Source: Planctomycetaceae bacterium (lineage in GTDB: Bacteria > Planctomycetota > Planctomycetia > Planctomycetales > Planctomycetaceae). Taken from it: 8,199 nucleotides of DNA. Below are positions 1 to 6,415 of the stretch, piece by piece. Each line of letters starts with the position of its first letter. Position 1 is the first letter of the stretch. The notes under the pieces were generated by a model. The model saw nothing but the letters and a program-made list of their open reading frames with translations, was not told where the DNA came from and did no database searches. The position numbers and the translations under genes were made by a program. The DNA lies in assembly GCA_027080405.1 (NCBI GenBank), contig JALWSL010000127.1, positions 1 through 8,199 on the forward strand, in the 5' to 3' direction.

Positions 1-1
1 A

Positions 2-274
2 TTGCGGACTTCGTTACACCAGCAAAATCTGAGAGTGGATCGTCTGGAAGTGGAGATCAACGAAAACCTGACTCGCGAATTCACCTCCGATCAATCGGGA
101 AATCAAACGCCGGGGAACCAGACTTCAGGAAACCAACAGCAACGCTTTGGTGAGGAAACAGAATTCGCCTCAGTCAATCAGCAGTTGGAAGAACAGAACG
201 ATACCCCGGAGACAGAAACAGAAGCTCACGAGCGTCAAATTGTGGGAGTGAGCGAAATCGACGTGCATATTTAA
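2..274 (+). CDS. fliK: Flagellar hook-length control protein FliK, C-terminal end (5' partial)
   Basis: Only the last 90 codons are present. The frame is open to the left edge, so the TTG at position 2 is an internal Leu and not a start. The first ~30 residues (LRTSLHQQNLRVDRLEVEI) look like the end of the conserved C-terminal FliK domain (Flg_hook), in which a strand-rich 'L-x-x-Q-x-L-x-V-x-x-L-x-V' segment closes the fold that interacts with the export switch protein FlhB. A hydrophilic Gln/Asn/Glu-rich tail follows, including three GNQ units spaced five residues apart (bases 98-136), which is probably disordered. FliK is a secreted ruler that stops hook growth and switches export to filament substrates. 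flgD begins 36-45 bases downstream on the same strand, a usual flagellar gene order, and this supports the call. Identification rests on a short conserved stretch plus the neighbour. Confidence 0.75.
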   Translation: MRTSLHQQNLRVDRLEVEINENLTREFTSDQSGNQTPGNQTSGNQQQRFGEETEFASVNQQLEEQNDTPETETEAHERQIVGVSEIDVHI

Positions 275-319
275 CCAGAAAACAGATTTGTATTGATTCA
301 ATAACAGAAAGTGACTCCC

Positions 320-757
320 ATGGCAGTAATTGACACGGTACAAAGCCCGACAGGAGAGAAGATCAACATCGTTGATCAGAATTCCCAGGGTTTCAACGCG
401 TTGGATTCCAACTCGTTCATGAAGCTGCTGATTACCCAATTGCAAAATCAGGACCCGACCAATCCGACCGGCAATGAGGAACTGCTGACACAGCTTTCCC
501 AAATGAGGAGCTTGCAGGCGTCCGTTGAACTGGAAGATACCATTAAGGCGTTGACTGAGAATCAGTCTTCCGCAGCAACAGCAGCCTTCGCGTCTTCATC
601 GGCATCATTGATTGGGCGAATTATTACTGCAACAACCGAGCAGGGAGAAGAGATCGAAGGAGAGGTCGATCGAGCCATTCTGCGCGACGGGAAGGCGTTT
701 GTCGGCATTGGCGAAACAGAGGTGCCGATTGAAAACATCACTTCCGTGCGGGCCTGA
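320..757 (+). CDS. flgD: Flagellar hook assembly scaffold (hook-capping) protein FlgD, short form
   Basis: FlgD caps the growing hook and guides polymerisation of FlgE subunits outside the cell. The N-terminal half holds the family signature: from about residue 30 the chain reads FMKLLITQLQNQDPTNP, followed by a Gln/Leu-rich helix (LLTQLSQMRSLQASVEL), matching the FlgD N-terminal domain that carries the export and capping activity. The C-terminal part (about residues 90-145, ASLIGRIITATTEQGEEI onward) resembles the small beta domain of FlgD. The extra Ig-like insertion of enteric FlgD (proteins of ~220-230 residues) is absent, so at ~145 residues this is a short form like those in Gram-positives. 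I chose ATG 320. An in-frame GTG at 311 would add three residues, and neither has a clear Shine-Dalgarno, only the purine stretch AGAAAG. The gene is co-directional with fliK and probably co-transcribed. It is the last flagellar gene before a convergent junction; flgE does not follow. Confidence 0.9.
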   Translation: MAVIDTVQSPTGEKINIVDQNSQGFNALDSNSFMKLLITQLQNQDPTNPTGNEELLTQLSQMRSLQASVELEDTIKALTENQSSAATAAFASSSASLIGRIITATTEQGEEIEGEVDRAILRDGKAFVGIGETEVPIENITSVRA

Positions 758-813
758 TCTTCCGTCTGATGTTGCCAGACCGATCTGATGGAACTGTTCC
801 GATTGGGCCACAT

Positions 814-876
814 GGAACACATGGAATAACCAGGCAGGGTATAATCCGGGCACGGTGTGGTTATTCGGGATGTTCC
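814..876. terminator. Two-part inverted repeat between convergent genes, possible bidirectional terminator
   Basis: A perfect 9-base inverted repeat, GAATAACCA at 824-832 and TGGTTATTC at 858-866, is flanked by a second 6-base pair, GGAACA at 814-819 and TGTTCC at 871-876. A symmetrical 4+4 internal loop lies between them and a 25-base loop sits at the tip. It falls in the 136-base gap between the ends of flgD (+) and the sugar kinase (-), where a shared terminator is expected. There is no T-run on either side, so it is not a classical intrinsic terminator. It could be a transcript-end stem or a protein site. The structure is seen; the function is inferred. Confidence 0.4.
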
Positions 877-893
877 TTGCGAGGCTGATCCCT

Positions 894-1907
894 TCACAGC
901 AGGGGCAGCAGTTGAGCGATCTGTTCGAGAGATGCGGTACCGGTTGTGCCAAGCTGATGAATCACATGGGACGAGGCGGCAGCGGCAAGTTGCATTGCTT
1001 CTGGCAGCGTTGCCTGCGAGGCTAACGCGGCGGCAATGTTGGCGGTAACAGAATCTCCGGCTCCAACGATATCAATTTCACCTCGAACCGGAAGAGCGGG
1101 ACAGGTTGATATCTCTCCATTGGGCAAGGCTCCGACGAAACCACGTTCCGCCATCGTAATGACGACCTCCCGCCCGTTTCTGATGGCCAACTGGCTGGCC
1201 GCTTCTTTCACCTGATCGACTGATTGATACTCCTTTTCTTCGGTCAGTCTCGCCAGTTCGGCAGCGTTCATTTTGAAGATGACAGGGGGATATTCCCGCA
1301 ACCCGCGTCTGGAATCTGCAACAATCGGGATGTTTTCCGGAATGGATTGCAAGGCGTCCAGCACGTGTTGCGTTACGACTCCGGTCTCGGCGACATCCAC
1401 CTGATCCATAACAATGATGGCGTCCACATTCGATGCGAGCTTTTGCAGGGAATCGGCCAGCGCCCCGGCCACTTCGGGCGGCGTCGGTGTCCAGTTTTTC
1501 GAATCGAGCCGATTCAATTCACGCGGGGGCTTTCCCTGTTCCATGACGAGCGGCTTGCAATAGGTAAAAGTTCGCCGAAGCGGTGTGGTGATAAAATGGT
1601 CGAGGTTGACACCGGGTAGTGAGGAGAGTGCACGCTGCAACTCGTAACCTTCCCCGTCTTCGCCGCAAAAGCCGATCAGGTGAAGCTCCCCCACTCCCAG
1701 AGCGACCAGATTATTCAACACTGTTCCGGCAGCTCCCGGTTGAGAACGGACACGGGTCACATTATAGACGGGCAATCCGGTTTCGATCGAATCTTCCTCG
1801 AGTGCCGGATCAATTTCCAAATAACGATCCAGGCAGAAATCTCCCACTATTGCGATCTGCAATTTTCGGTAACGGGCCGTGATTTCCTCAAATCGGTGTG
1901 GATTCAT
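894..1907 (-). CDS. PfkB-family sugar kinase, RfaE1/HldE kinase-domain type (heptose-7-phosphate kinase-like)
   Basis: This 337-residue protein is a cytoplasmic ribokinase/PfkB-fold kinase. Near the N-terminus IVGDFCLDRY (20-29) matches the RfaE-type opening. PGAAGTVLNNLVALG (58-72) is the substrate-side glycine signature, usually GGAANVA-x-NL. DSR (198-200) and KMNAAE (212-217) are the family's mid-region motifs. DIVGAGDS (279-286) is the C-terminal PfkB signature with the catalytic-base Asp285 and the anion hole. The best family match is the kinase half of HldE, which phosphorylates D-glycero-D-manno-heptose 7-phosphate at C1. The length fits a stand-alone kinase: the adenylyltransferase half of bifunctional HldE is missing. 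The start overlaps the preceding stop (ATGA at 1904-1907) and has its own GGAGAG ribosome site. The true substrate is unproven; another phosphosugar is possible given the unusual neighbours. Confidence 0.85.
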   Translation of the reverse strand: MNPHRFEEITARYRKLQIAIVGDFCLDRYLEIDPALEEDSIETGLPVYNVTRVRSQPGAAGTVLNNLVALGVGELHLIGFCGEDGEGYELQRALSSLPGVNLDHFITTPLRRTFTYCKPLVMEQGKPPRELNRLDSKNWTPTPPEVAGALADSLQKLASNVDAIIVMDQVDVAETGVVTQHVLDALQSIPENIPIVADSRRGLREYPPVIFKMNAAELARLTEEKEYQSVDQVKEAASQLAIRNGREVVITMAERGFVGALPNGEISTCPALPVRGEIDIVGAGDSVTANIAAALASQATLPEAMQLAAAASSHVIHQLGTTGTASLEQIAQLLPLL

Positions 1908-3016
1908 GAACTCTCCAACTGATGCAGCAGATTATGTACGAATGCGATGTTGTCGCATTGCAGGTAGTGCATCGTCCCCCCCATGCGGGCGTAGCTTTTG
2001 CAGAAGCGTAAATAGTACGCCGCGTTATCTTTGGTCGGCTCTCCCTGCGACCAGTCCCAGCCGCCACCATCGGCCAAATCGACAACATACAAATTCAAAT
2101 CCTTGACAACTTCCCGCCCGTCATTCAAGCGAATGTTGTTGACGCAACTGAGCGTCTTTTCAAAAACCTGCGGCCCCATGATAGCCGAACCGATGGAAAG
2201 CACGACGCCACCATCAAGCCGTTCAACCGAACCTCCGAACAGTTTGAAATCGAGTTCACCTGCCCGGCCGATCGCCGATCCGCTAAAAATCGGGTGATTG
2301 GAAATAATGTCGTAACCGATTCCCGGATGAACGGTCATCGGTATCCGATGCCTCCATGCCTGAGCGAGAATCGAAGCCTGTTTCCAGCGATGTTCAATCG
2401 GCATCGCCCCGCCGATCCAGTTCTGTTTTTTCATCGCATGGTACAAATCGGCCCGTGCTGCGGTTAATGGATGCTCCGGTTCACTGCGAATCAACTCGAG
2501 TAACGAATCAGGAGTCGGTAGCGTGACTCCATCTTCCATAATGAACCGTCCCATCGATTGCCCATAACCGAGACCATCAAGCGCCCCGGCCATGATGGCC
2601 AGGTGAATATTTTTGGCGGTTTCGTCCCAGGTGCCGAACTGCCCTTTGGCGACATTCATGCGCACGCTTTCGGTCGATGCCCCAAACCAGGCGTATTCCC
2701 AATCGTGAATCGAGCCTGCCCCGTTGGTCGCCAGGTGCGTGAGCCAATCTTTTGCCATCATCCGTTCCAGCAGGCGGACGGCTCCGTTTCGTAGCAGATG
2801 GGCCCCGTAAATCAGCATCACTCCGGCATCTCGTTTGCGAGCTTCAAGAATGGCGTTGGCACATCCCTGAATTTGCGTCAACAGTTCAACCGAGATTTCC
2901 GGCGGCGGGGCATCGGGAGATTTGATAATCTGATCGACCGTGGTCAGACTTTCCCGCTGCTCCAGAGGCAGAACATTTAACTGGGAAAGATCGAGCGGTA
3001 AAACGGATTTCGTCAT
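1904..3016 (-). CDS. Deoxyhypusine-synthase-like protein of unknown function
   Basis: This is a 370-residue soluble protein with no signal peptide. Segment MLIYGAHLLRNGAVRLLERM (67-86), followed by THLATNGAGSIHDWEYAWFG (93-112), has the layout of the deoxyhypusine synthase (DHS) NAD-binding fold, where a helix after 'NLISSG' is followed by the 'VTTAGG-x-x-ED' strand-loop. IPMTVHPGIGYDIISNHP (225-242) and GGVVLSIGSAIMGPQVF (269-285) would be the later strands. In true DHS the latter contains the active-site lysine (GGG-x-VKHH). Here the equivalent position appears to be Ile279, so spermidine-to-eIF5A chemistry is not expected; bacteria also lack eIF5A. The gene is locked between the SIS-HAD and kinase genes by 4-base ATGA overlaps on both sides (3013-3016 and 1904-1907), implying joint translation and a shared pathway. 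No strong Shine-Dalgarno is visible. The fold assignment comes from motif memory and is moderate; the coding call is certain. Confidence 0.8.
   Translation of the reverse strand: MTKSVLPLDLSQLNVLPLEQRESLTTVDQIIKSPDAPPPEISVELLTQIQGCANAILEARKRDAGVMLIYGAHLLRNGAVRLLERMMAKDWLTHLATNGAGSIHDWEYAWFGASTESVRMNVAKGQFGTWDETAKNIHLAIMAGALDGLGYGQSMGRFIMEDGVTLPTPDSLLELIRSEPEHPLTAARADLYHAMKKQNWIGGAMPIEHRWKQASILAQAWRHRIPMTVHPGIGYDIISNHPIFSGSAIGRAGELDFKLFGGSVERLDGGVVLSIGSAIMGPQVFEKTLSCVNNIRLNDGREVVKDLNLYVVDLADGGGWDWSQGEPTKDNAAYYLRFCKSYARMGGTMHYLQCDNIAFVHNLLHQLESS
1911..1916 (-). promoter_or_regulatory. Shine-Dalgarno sequence of the sugar kinase gene
   Basis: On the minus strand GGAGAG lies three bases before the ATG at 1907 (GGAG is five bases away). 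It is the clearest ribosome binding site in the window, where most genes have none. It lies inside the last codons of the upstream gene, so the kinase can be re-initiated or coupled at the ATGA overlap. It fixes ATG 1907 as the start. Confidence 0.65.
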
Positions 3017-4449
3017 GAATTCAGGATCGCTTCCATCAAAACGGTACTATCACGAAAATCGGGGATGACCACGTCGGCACCAACATCGAGCAGGCGATTT
3101 CGCTTCCATTGATCGAACTGGCCCGACCCGTTATGCGCTTCGTCACTGGCAACCGCAACCGCGATTCCCCCTGCCTGTTTCGTGTTTTCGATTTCGACAT
3201 ATCCATCACCAAATGAAAGGAGCGAATCTCCCGAGATATCATGCTCATCGAGAATCCGTTCAATCACCATCTGCTTGGAGAAATCCTTGTAGTTATCGAG
3301 TGCCCCGAAAATGCGACCTTCGAAATAATCGGTGATCCCGAGAAGCTCCGCTTCCTGTTTGACAAATTGCTCGTCGGTTCCACTGGCCAGGTGCAATGTT
3401 AACCCCAGTGACCTCAAATGTTCCAGCAGTTTTCTGGCCCCGTAAACGAGTAGCGAATCGGGATCGATACTTCCATCACGCAGCCCTGCGGTGCGATCAG
3501 CGATTCGTTCGTCGAGCCGGCGAAGATATTCATGCTTGTACCAAAGCGGTTCGCGCGGTTCGCCACCCCGCTCGGTAATACGCTGAGCCAATTGGATCAT
3601 CTGATAAATGGTCTGCTTTCCATTGAGACGCATGATATCATCCAGCGCCAATGCTGCCCGTTCTTCCTCGGTTTCTCCCTCTTTGGGGGGGAGCATTTCC
3701 ACAAACATGGGCACCATGACATCGGGCCACCCCTGACGGATCAGCGAAAGTGTTCCATCGAAATCGAACAGGACATGCTCGATGCTGTCACGCGATTCAA
3801 AACCGGGTGTGAATTCGACGACGCCCTCAAAGCGGGGAAGGTATTTGTCGGTCGGCCTTTCCTTTTCGATTCCTGCCTCTTTTTCCATGAAAGCGTAGGC
3901 GAGCAGATGAAAGATCGTCATTTGAGCATCTTCGACGCGACCGTAATGCCTGTCTTCAATCACCAGAACATGATCGGCAATTTTTTCCAGCGCTCCACGA
4001 GCCGCCCCAACCATCGCTACGGTTTGCACACCATGTTCGTTCGCCCATTCAACCGCCTTCACCAGGTTCGGCGAGTTCCCGCTGACACTGGAAGCGAGCA
4101 CGATATCACCCGGTTGTGCAAAGTTCATCAGTTGACGAACAAATACGTCTTCGTAGCTGTAATCGTTACCCAGTGCCGTCATCCAGCCGACATTATCCGC
4201 CAGGGAAACAACGCGGAATCGATCCGGCCAGCAATCGGAAGAACCTTTTCCGAGATCAGTCGCGAAGTGGGCCCCGCTGGCTGCATTGCCGCCGTTTCCG
4301 ATGACAAATACAGTTTTCCCGGCGGCACACGCTTCACGCAGCAGATGAATGAGCCGTTCAATCCCATCCAACGGCAAGCCCTCGAGGAGTTCCCGCTGCC
4401 GGGAAAGGTAATCGTTCATCCAGGTTTTGCAGACAGTTTGTATATTCAT
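3013..4449 (-). CDS. Fusion protein: GmhA-like SIS sugar isomerase + HAD-superfamily phosphatase
   Basis: The protein has 478 residues from ATG 4449. Residues ~1-192 form a SIS domain of the phosphoheptose isomerase (GmhA) type: GNGGNAASGAHFATDLGKGS (51-70), ALGNDYSYEDVF (92-103) and ASSVSGNSPN (119-128) follow GmhA motif by motif. His181 aligns with the catalytic His180 of E. coli GmhA, and Asp65 takes the place of its catalytic Glu65. Residues ~222-478 form a HAD phosphatase: motif I DFDGTLS (229-235) with nucleophile Asp229 and acid/base Asp231; motif II LASGTD (354-359); Lys389 or Lys392 for motif III; motif IV FGDGYVEIE (413-421). A long helical cap (~237-345) separates motifs I and II, unlike the capless GmhB phosphatase. 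The fusion suggests isomerisation and dephosphorylation of a phosphosugar in the cytosol. A GTG at 4488 would add 13 residues; ATG is preferred because homology starts just after it, but no Shine-Dalgarno decides. First gene of a three-gene operon. Confidence 0.9.
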   Translation of the reverse strand: MNIQTVCKTWMNDYLSRQRELLEGLPLDGIERLIHLLREACAAGKTVFVIGNGGNAASGAHFATDLGKGSSDCWPDRFRVVSLADNVGWMTALGNDYSYEDVFVRQLMNFAQPGDIVLASSVSGNSPNLVKAVEWANEHGVQTVAMVGAARGALEKIADHVLVIEDRHYGRVEDAQMTIFHLLAYAFMEKEAGIEKERPTDKYLPRFEGVVEFTPGFESRDSIEHVLFDFDGTLSLIRQGWPDVMVPMFVEMLPPKEGETEEERAALALDDIMRLNGKQTIYQMIQLAQRITERGGEPREPLWYKHEYLRRLDERIADRTAGLRDGSIDPDSLLVYGARKLLEHLRSLGLTLHLASGTDEQFVKQEAELLGITDYFEGRIFGALDNYKDFSKQMVIERILDEHDISGDSLLSFGDGYVEIENTKQAGGIAVAVASDEAHNGSGQFDQWKRNRLLDVGADVVIPDFRDSTVLMEAILNS

Positions 4450-4545
4450 GGTGATGATAAAGTTGGACGCTTGCCACGGATTTAACACCGTGCTTTGGAA
4501 AGAAGGGCTTACGAGTCGTGCCGATCGCGGGGAAAGGTTCGTTCA

Positions 4546-4560
4546 GGAACAGCCTGTTCC
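4546..4560. repeat. Short perfect palindrome in the leader of the SIS-HAD operon
   Basis: GGAACA and TGTTCC are separated by GCC: a 6-base perfect stem with a 3-base loop. It lies about 36-50 bases downstream of the predicted start of transcription and about 95 bases before ATG 4449. It could be a dimeric repressor operator or a leader hairpin. The symmetry is seen; any role is inference. Confidence 0.45.
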
Positions 4561-4602
4561 CAAAATATCGTAGCCAATATGAAAGCTCTTGCTGCCGGGC
4601 CC

Positions 4603-4631
4603 ATACTACTGGCAGAGCAGGGACCTGTCAA
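4603..4631 (-). promoter_or_regulatory. Predicted sigma70-type promoter of the SIS-HAD / DHS-like / kinase operon
   Basis: Read on the minus strand, a perfect -35 box TTGACA (4631-4626) is followed by a 17-base spacer and a -10 box TAGTAT (4608-4603; four of six consensus bases, including the conserved first TA and last T). Transcription would start near 4596, giving a leader of about 147 bases to ATG 4449 or about 108 to GTG 4488. It sits in the only sizeable gap upstream of the operon. Confidence 0.5.
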
Positions 4632-4719
4632 CGATTTGAAATGCCCCTGATGCAACGTCCCCGACTGGAGCGATCGTGTCCCATAATTTTTTGCGTTTGT
4701 AAAAAAGACCCCTATAACA

Positions 4720-6042
4720 TCACGGCTTGGCCTCGGGTTTATCGCGGGGAGTCAGCTGTTCAATTCGATACAGATCTGTACCGGTGCGGATGTAAAGGGC
4801 GTTTCCCACGACAGCGGGAGATGCCTTGATCGTCCCTTTCAAGCGGTTCACTTTCACCAAATCCATCCGGGCATTCGGCTTTAGCACGGTGATCTTGCCT
4901 TCCTCGCTGCAAAGATAAAGCAGATGATTGATCAATACGGGTGAGGCAGAATATTTACCGGTCACTCGACGTTTCCGTTTTATCTTGCCCGTTTCGCAAT
5001 CCAGAGCCGTGATGATTCCTTTTTCGTTAAGCATGTAAATCTGCTTGTCCACCAATATCGGCGATGGTATTGTCGTCACCCCCCGACGATAAACCCAACT
5101 GACATGCGAATCGGTTACGTCTCCGCTGCCTCCGGGACGGATAGCCGCCAGAACCGGTTCAAAGAACCCCGTGCAAAGGTAAACCTGCCTGTCGTCTGCA
5201 ACCGGAGCGGGAACATTCGAGAAACCGAGGTAACGGACGTGCCAATATTCTTTTCCTGTGCGCGGATCATACGCATGTGCCTGATCAGGACCAGGACTGA
5301 TCAACAAATCTCCTTCCGGTCGACTCCACAATAGTGGAGTGGCGAACGCCCGGTGAGTAATCGGATTTTCTCTCAAGGGAACCGTCCGTTTCTGCTTCCA
5401 GAGGATCTTTCCGCTTTCTTTCTTCAGGGCGGCCACATATTGAAAATCAGCCCCGTCACAGGTGAGAATCAAGGTATCCCGATAACTGATCGGCGAACTT
5501 CCCGGGCCTCCCTGATGTTCAATTTTCAAATCGTTATTTTTCCAGAGAATCTTTCCTGATTTTCTCGAAACCGCAGCCGTACCGTAAGTCCCAAAATGGC
5601 AATAAACAGCCGTTTCATCGATCACAGGTGTGGGCGAAGCGTAGCTGTTGTCCTCATGTATCGGCTTCGGAGAAGAAAGGTGGAACAACTCGACCCGGTG
5701 CAACATGCGTCCAGTTTGCGAATCAAGACCGATCGCCTGTAAAGATACCCCGTTTCCCGTTGGAGTGTTTTTCACCGCTGTCGTTACCCAGATTTCGCCT
5801 CCAGCAACGACCGGAGATGACCACCCTAACCCCGGTATCGATGATTTCCAGACAATGTTTTTCTTCTCGTTGAATTCGACAGGAACAACACTTTCGCCAG
5901 CATGCCCCTGACCGCCGGGGCCACGAAATTGCGGCCAGGTATCACTCGCAACAATGCGGGCCGAGGCACCAGTCAGGAGAAAATGACAAAGAAGCAGGTA
6001 AAATCGTTTCCGTACAGAACAGACATCCATGCGATTATTCAT
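4720..6042 (-). CDS. Secreted PQQ-type beta-propeller repeat protein (BamB-like fold)
   Basis: The protein has 440 residues from ATG 6042. The N-terminus has basic residues (VRKRF) followed by a hydrophobic run YLLLCHFLLTGA (15-26) and a small-residue region, so it is a probable Sec signal peptide with cleavage before about residue 34. The mature protein begins with WPQFRGPGGQGHAG (36-49), the opening typical of planctomycete PQQ-repeat proteins. Blades follow: repeated 'W-x-S/V-P-V-V' strands and turn motifs such as LDSQTGRML, SRKSGKILWK, KKESGKILWK, YDPRTGKEYW and LDCETGKIKR, each a D/x-x-T/S-G-K turn. I count about six to seven blades. No catalytic quinoprotein residues or heme site were recognised, so a binding or scaffold role outside the cytoplasm is more likely than alcohol dehydrogenase activity. 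ATG 6030 is an equal alternative start; an in-frame ATG at 6120 would mask the signal peptide. No Shine-Dalgarno. A single gene by orientation, although read-through into the SIS-HAD operon cannot be excluded. Confidence 0.88.
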   Translation of the reverse strand: MNNRMDVCSVRKRFYLLLCHFLLTGASARIVASDTWPQFRGPGGQGHAGESVVPVEFNEKKNIVWKSSIPGLGWSSPVVAGGEIWVTTAVKNTPTGNGVSLQAIGLDSQTGRMLHRVELFHLSSPKPIHEDNSYASPTPVIDETAVYCHFGTYGTAAVSRKSGKILWKNNDLKIEHQGGPGSSPISYRDTLILTCDGADFQYVAALKKESGKILWKQKRTVPLRENPITHRAFATPLLWSRPEGDLLISPGPDQAHAYDPRTGKEYWHVRYLGFSNVPAPVADDRQVYLCTGFFEPVLAAIRPGGSGDVTDSHVSWVYRRGVTTIPSPILVDKQIYMLNEKGIITALDCETGKIKRKRRVTGKYSASPVLINHLLYLCSEEGKITVLKPNARMDLVKVNRLKGTIKASPAVVGNALYIRTGTDLYRIEQLTPRDKPEAKP

Positions 6043-6130
6043 TTTCGATAAATCGGTATTGGGGGAAATGACAAAGTTCAGTAAAATTACGTCAATTAAA
6101 ATCGGGATTGTCGTAACCAATCGGCCGCGT

Positions 6131-6146
6131 CAGAACAGCAGAACAG
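6131..6146. repeat. Perfect 8-base tandem duplication (CAGAACAG x2)
   Basis: Two head-to-tail copies of CAGAACAG at 6131-6138 and 6139-6146, upstream of the PQQ-repeat gene on the opposite strand. Consistent with replication slippage. Confidence 0.6.
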
Positions 6147-6211
6147 ACATGGCTGAGGGGGCCGATTCCCTCTCGGCTATCAGGCGGTATTGTAACGAAC
6201 GGTGTTGTAAA

Positions 6212-6239
6212 AAATCATACTGCGGAAATCATACTGCTG
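6212..6239. repeat. 14-base tandem repeat, two copies (AAATCATACTGC core)
   Basis: The 12-base core AAATCATACTGC occurs at 6212-6223 and again at 6226-6237, a 14-base period (units end GG and TG). The copies are identical over the core, so either duplication is recent or the site is constrained, as for a regulator binding two adjacent sites. Confidence 0.65.
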
Positions 6240-6248
6240 TATAAAACG

Positions 6249-6291
6249 TGACTGAAGCAACATAACTGAAGTAACAGGGCTGAGGTAAACA
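6249..6291. repeat. Degenerate 14-base tandem repeat, three copies (ACTGAAGTAACA type)
   Basis: Three units: TGACTGAAGCAACA (6249-6262), TAACTGAAGTAACA (6263-6276) and GGGCTGAGGTAAACA (6277-6291). Units one and two differ at two positions; unit three is more diverged and one base longer. It begins nine bases after the preceding two-copy repeat and has the same 14-base period. Confidence 0.6.
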
Positions 6292-6415
6292 GTGCCGGAT
6301 TGTACGAACGCCCTTTGAGGGCTTGATGTGGGGCTGTTTTTCGTCATCCCCTGTGGCCACTGCGTTGTCGCTCATTACATCTGATGCCCCTGTTGAAGGA
6401 ATGAATCTGCACGGG

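Noticed and set aside
562..952. Two overlapping minus-strand open frames (~110 codons each) across the flgD 3' end
   Set aside because: They overlap each other, run antisense to flgD motifs and into the kinase 3' end, and are rich in Cys/Pro/Ser without a known domain.
3532..4485. 317-codon open frame on the + strand, antisense to the SIS-HAD gene
   Set aside because: The opposite strand encodes clear GmhA and HAD motifs over the same bases. The antisense product has no recognisable motif and an ordinary shadow-frame composition.
4688..4716. Plus-strand promoter-like pair TTGCGT / TATAAC
   Set aside because: The -35 box is poor, and it would drive transcription antisense into the PQQ-repeat gene with no + strand gene to serve.
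4693..4719. T-run after the PQQ-repeat gene stop (minus strand GGGGTCTTTTTT) as an intrinsic terminator
   Set aside because: Six T are present but no GC-rich stem directly precedes them; only a 3-base GGC-CAA-GCC pairing inside the coding end was found.
4518..4829. 103-codon + strand open frame in the gap upstream of the SIS-HAD operon
   Set aside because: It has many Cys and Arg, no domain, no ribosome site, and runs antisense into the PQQ-repeat coding region and through the predicted promoter.
4720..6042. Quinoprotein alcohol dehydrogenase
   Set aside because: The protein is shorter than those enzymes and shows no recognised catalytic or vicinal-Cys motif. Only the propeller repeats are supported.
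6029..6244. 71-codon + strand open frame at the start of the divergent gap
   Set aside because: It overlaps the signal-peptide region of the PQQ gene and the repeat units. No Shine-Dalgarno and no recognisable protein features.
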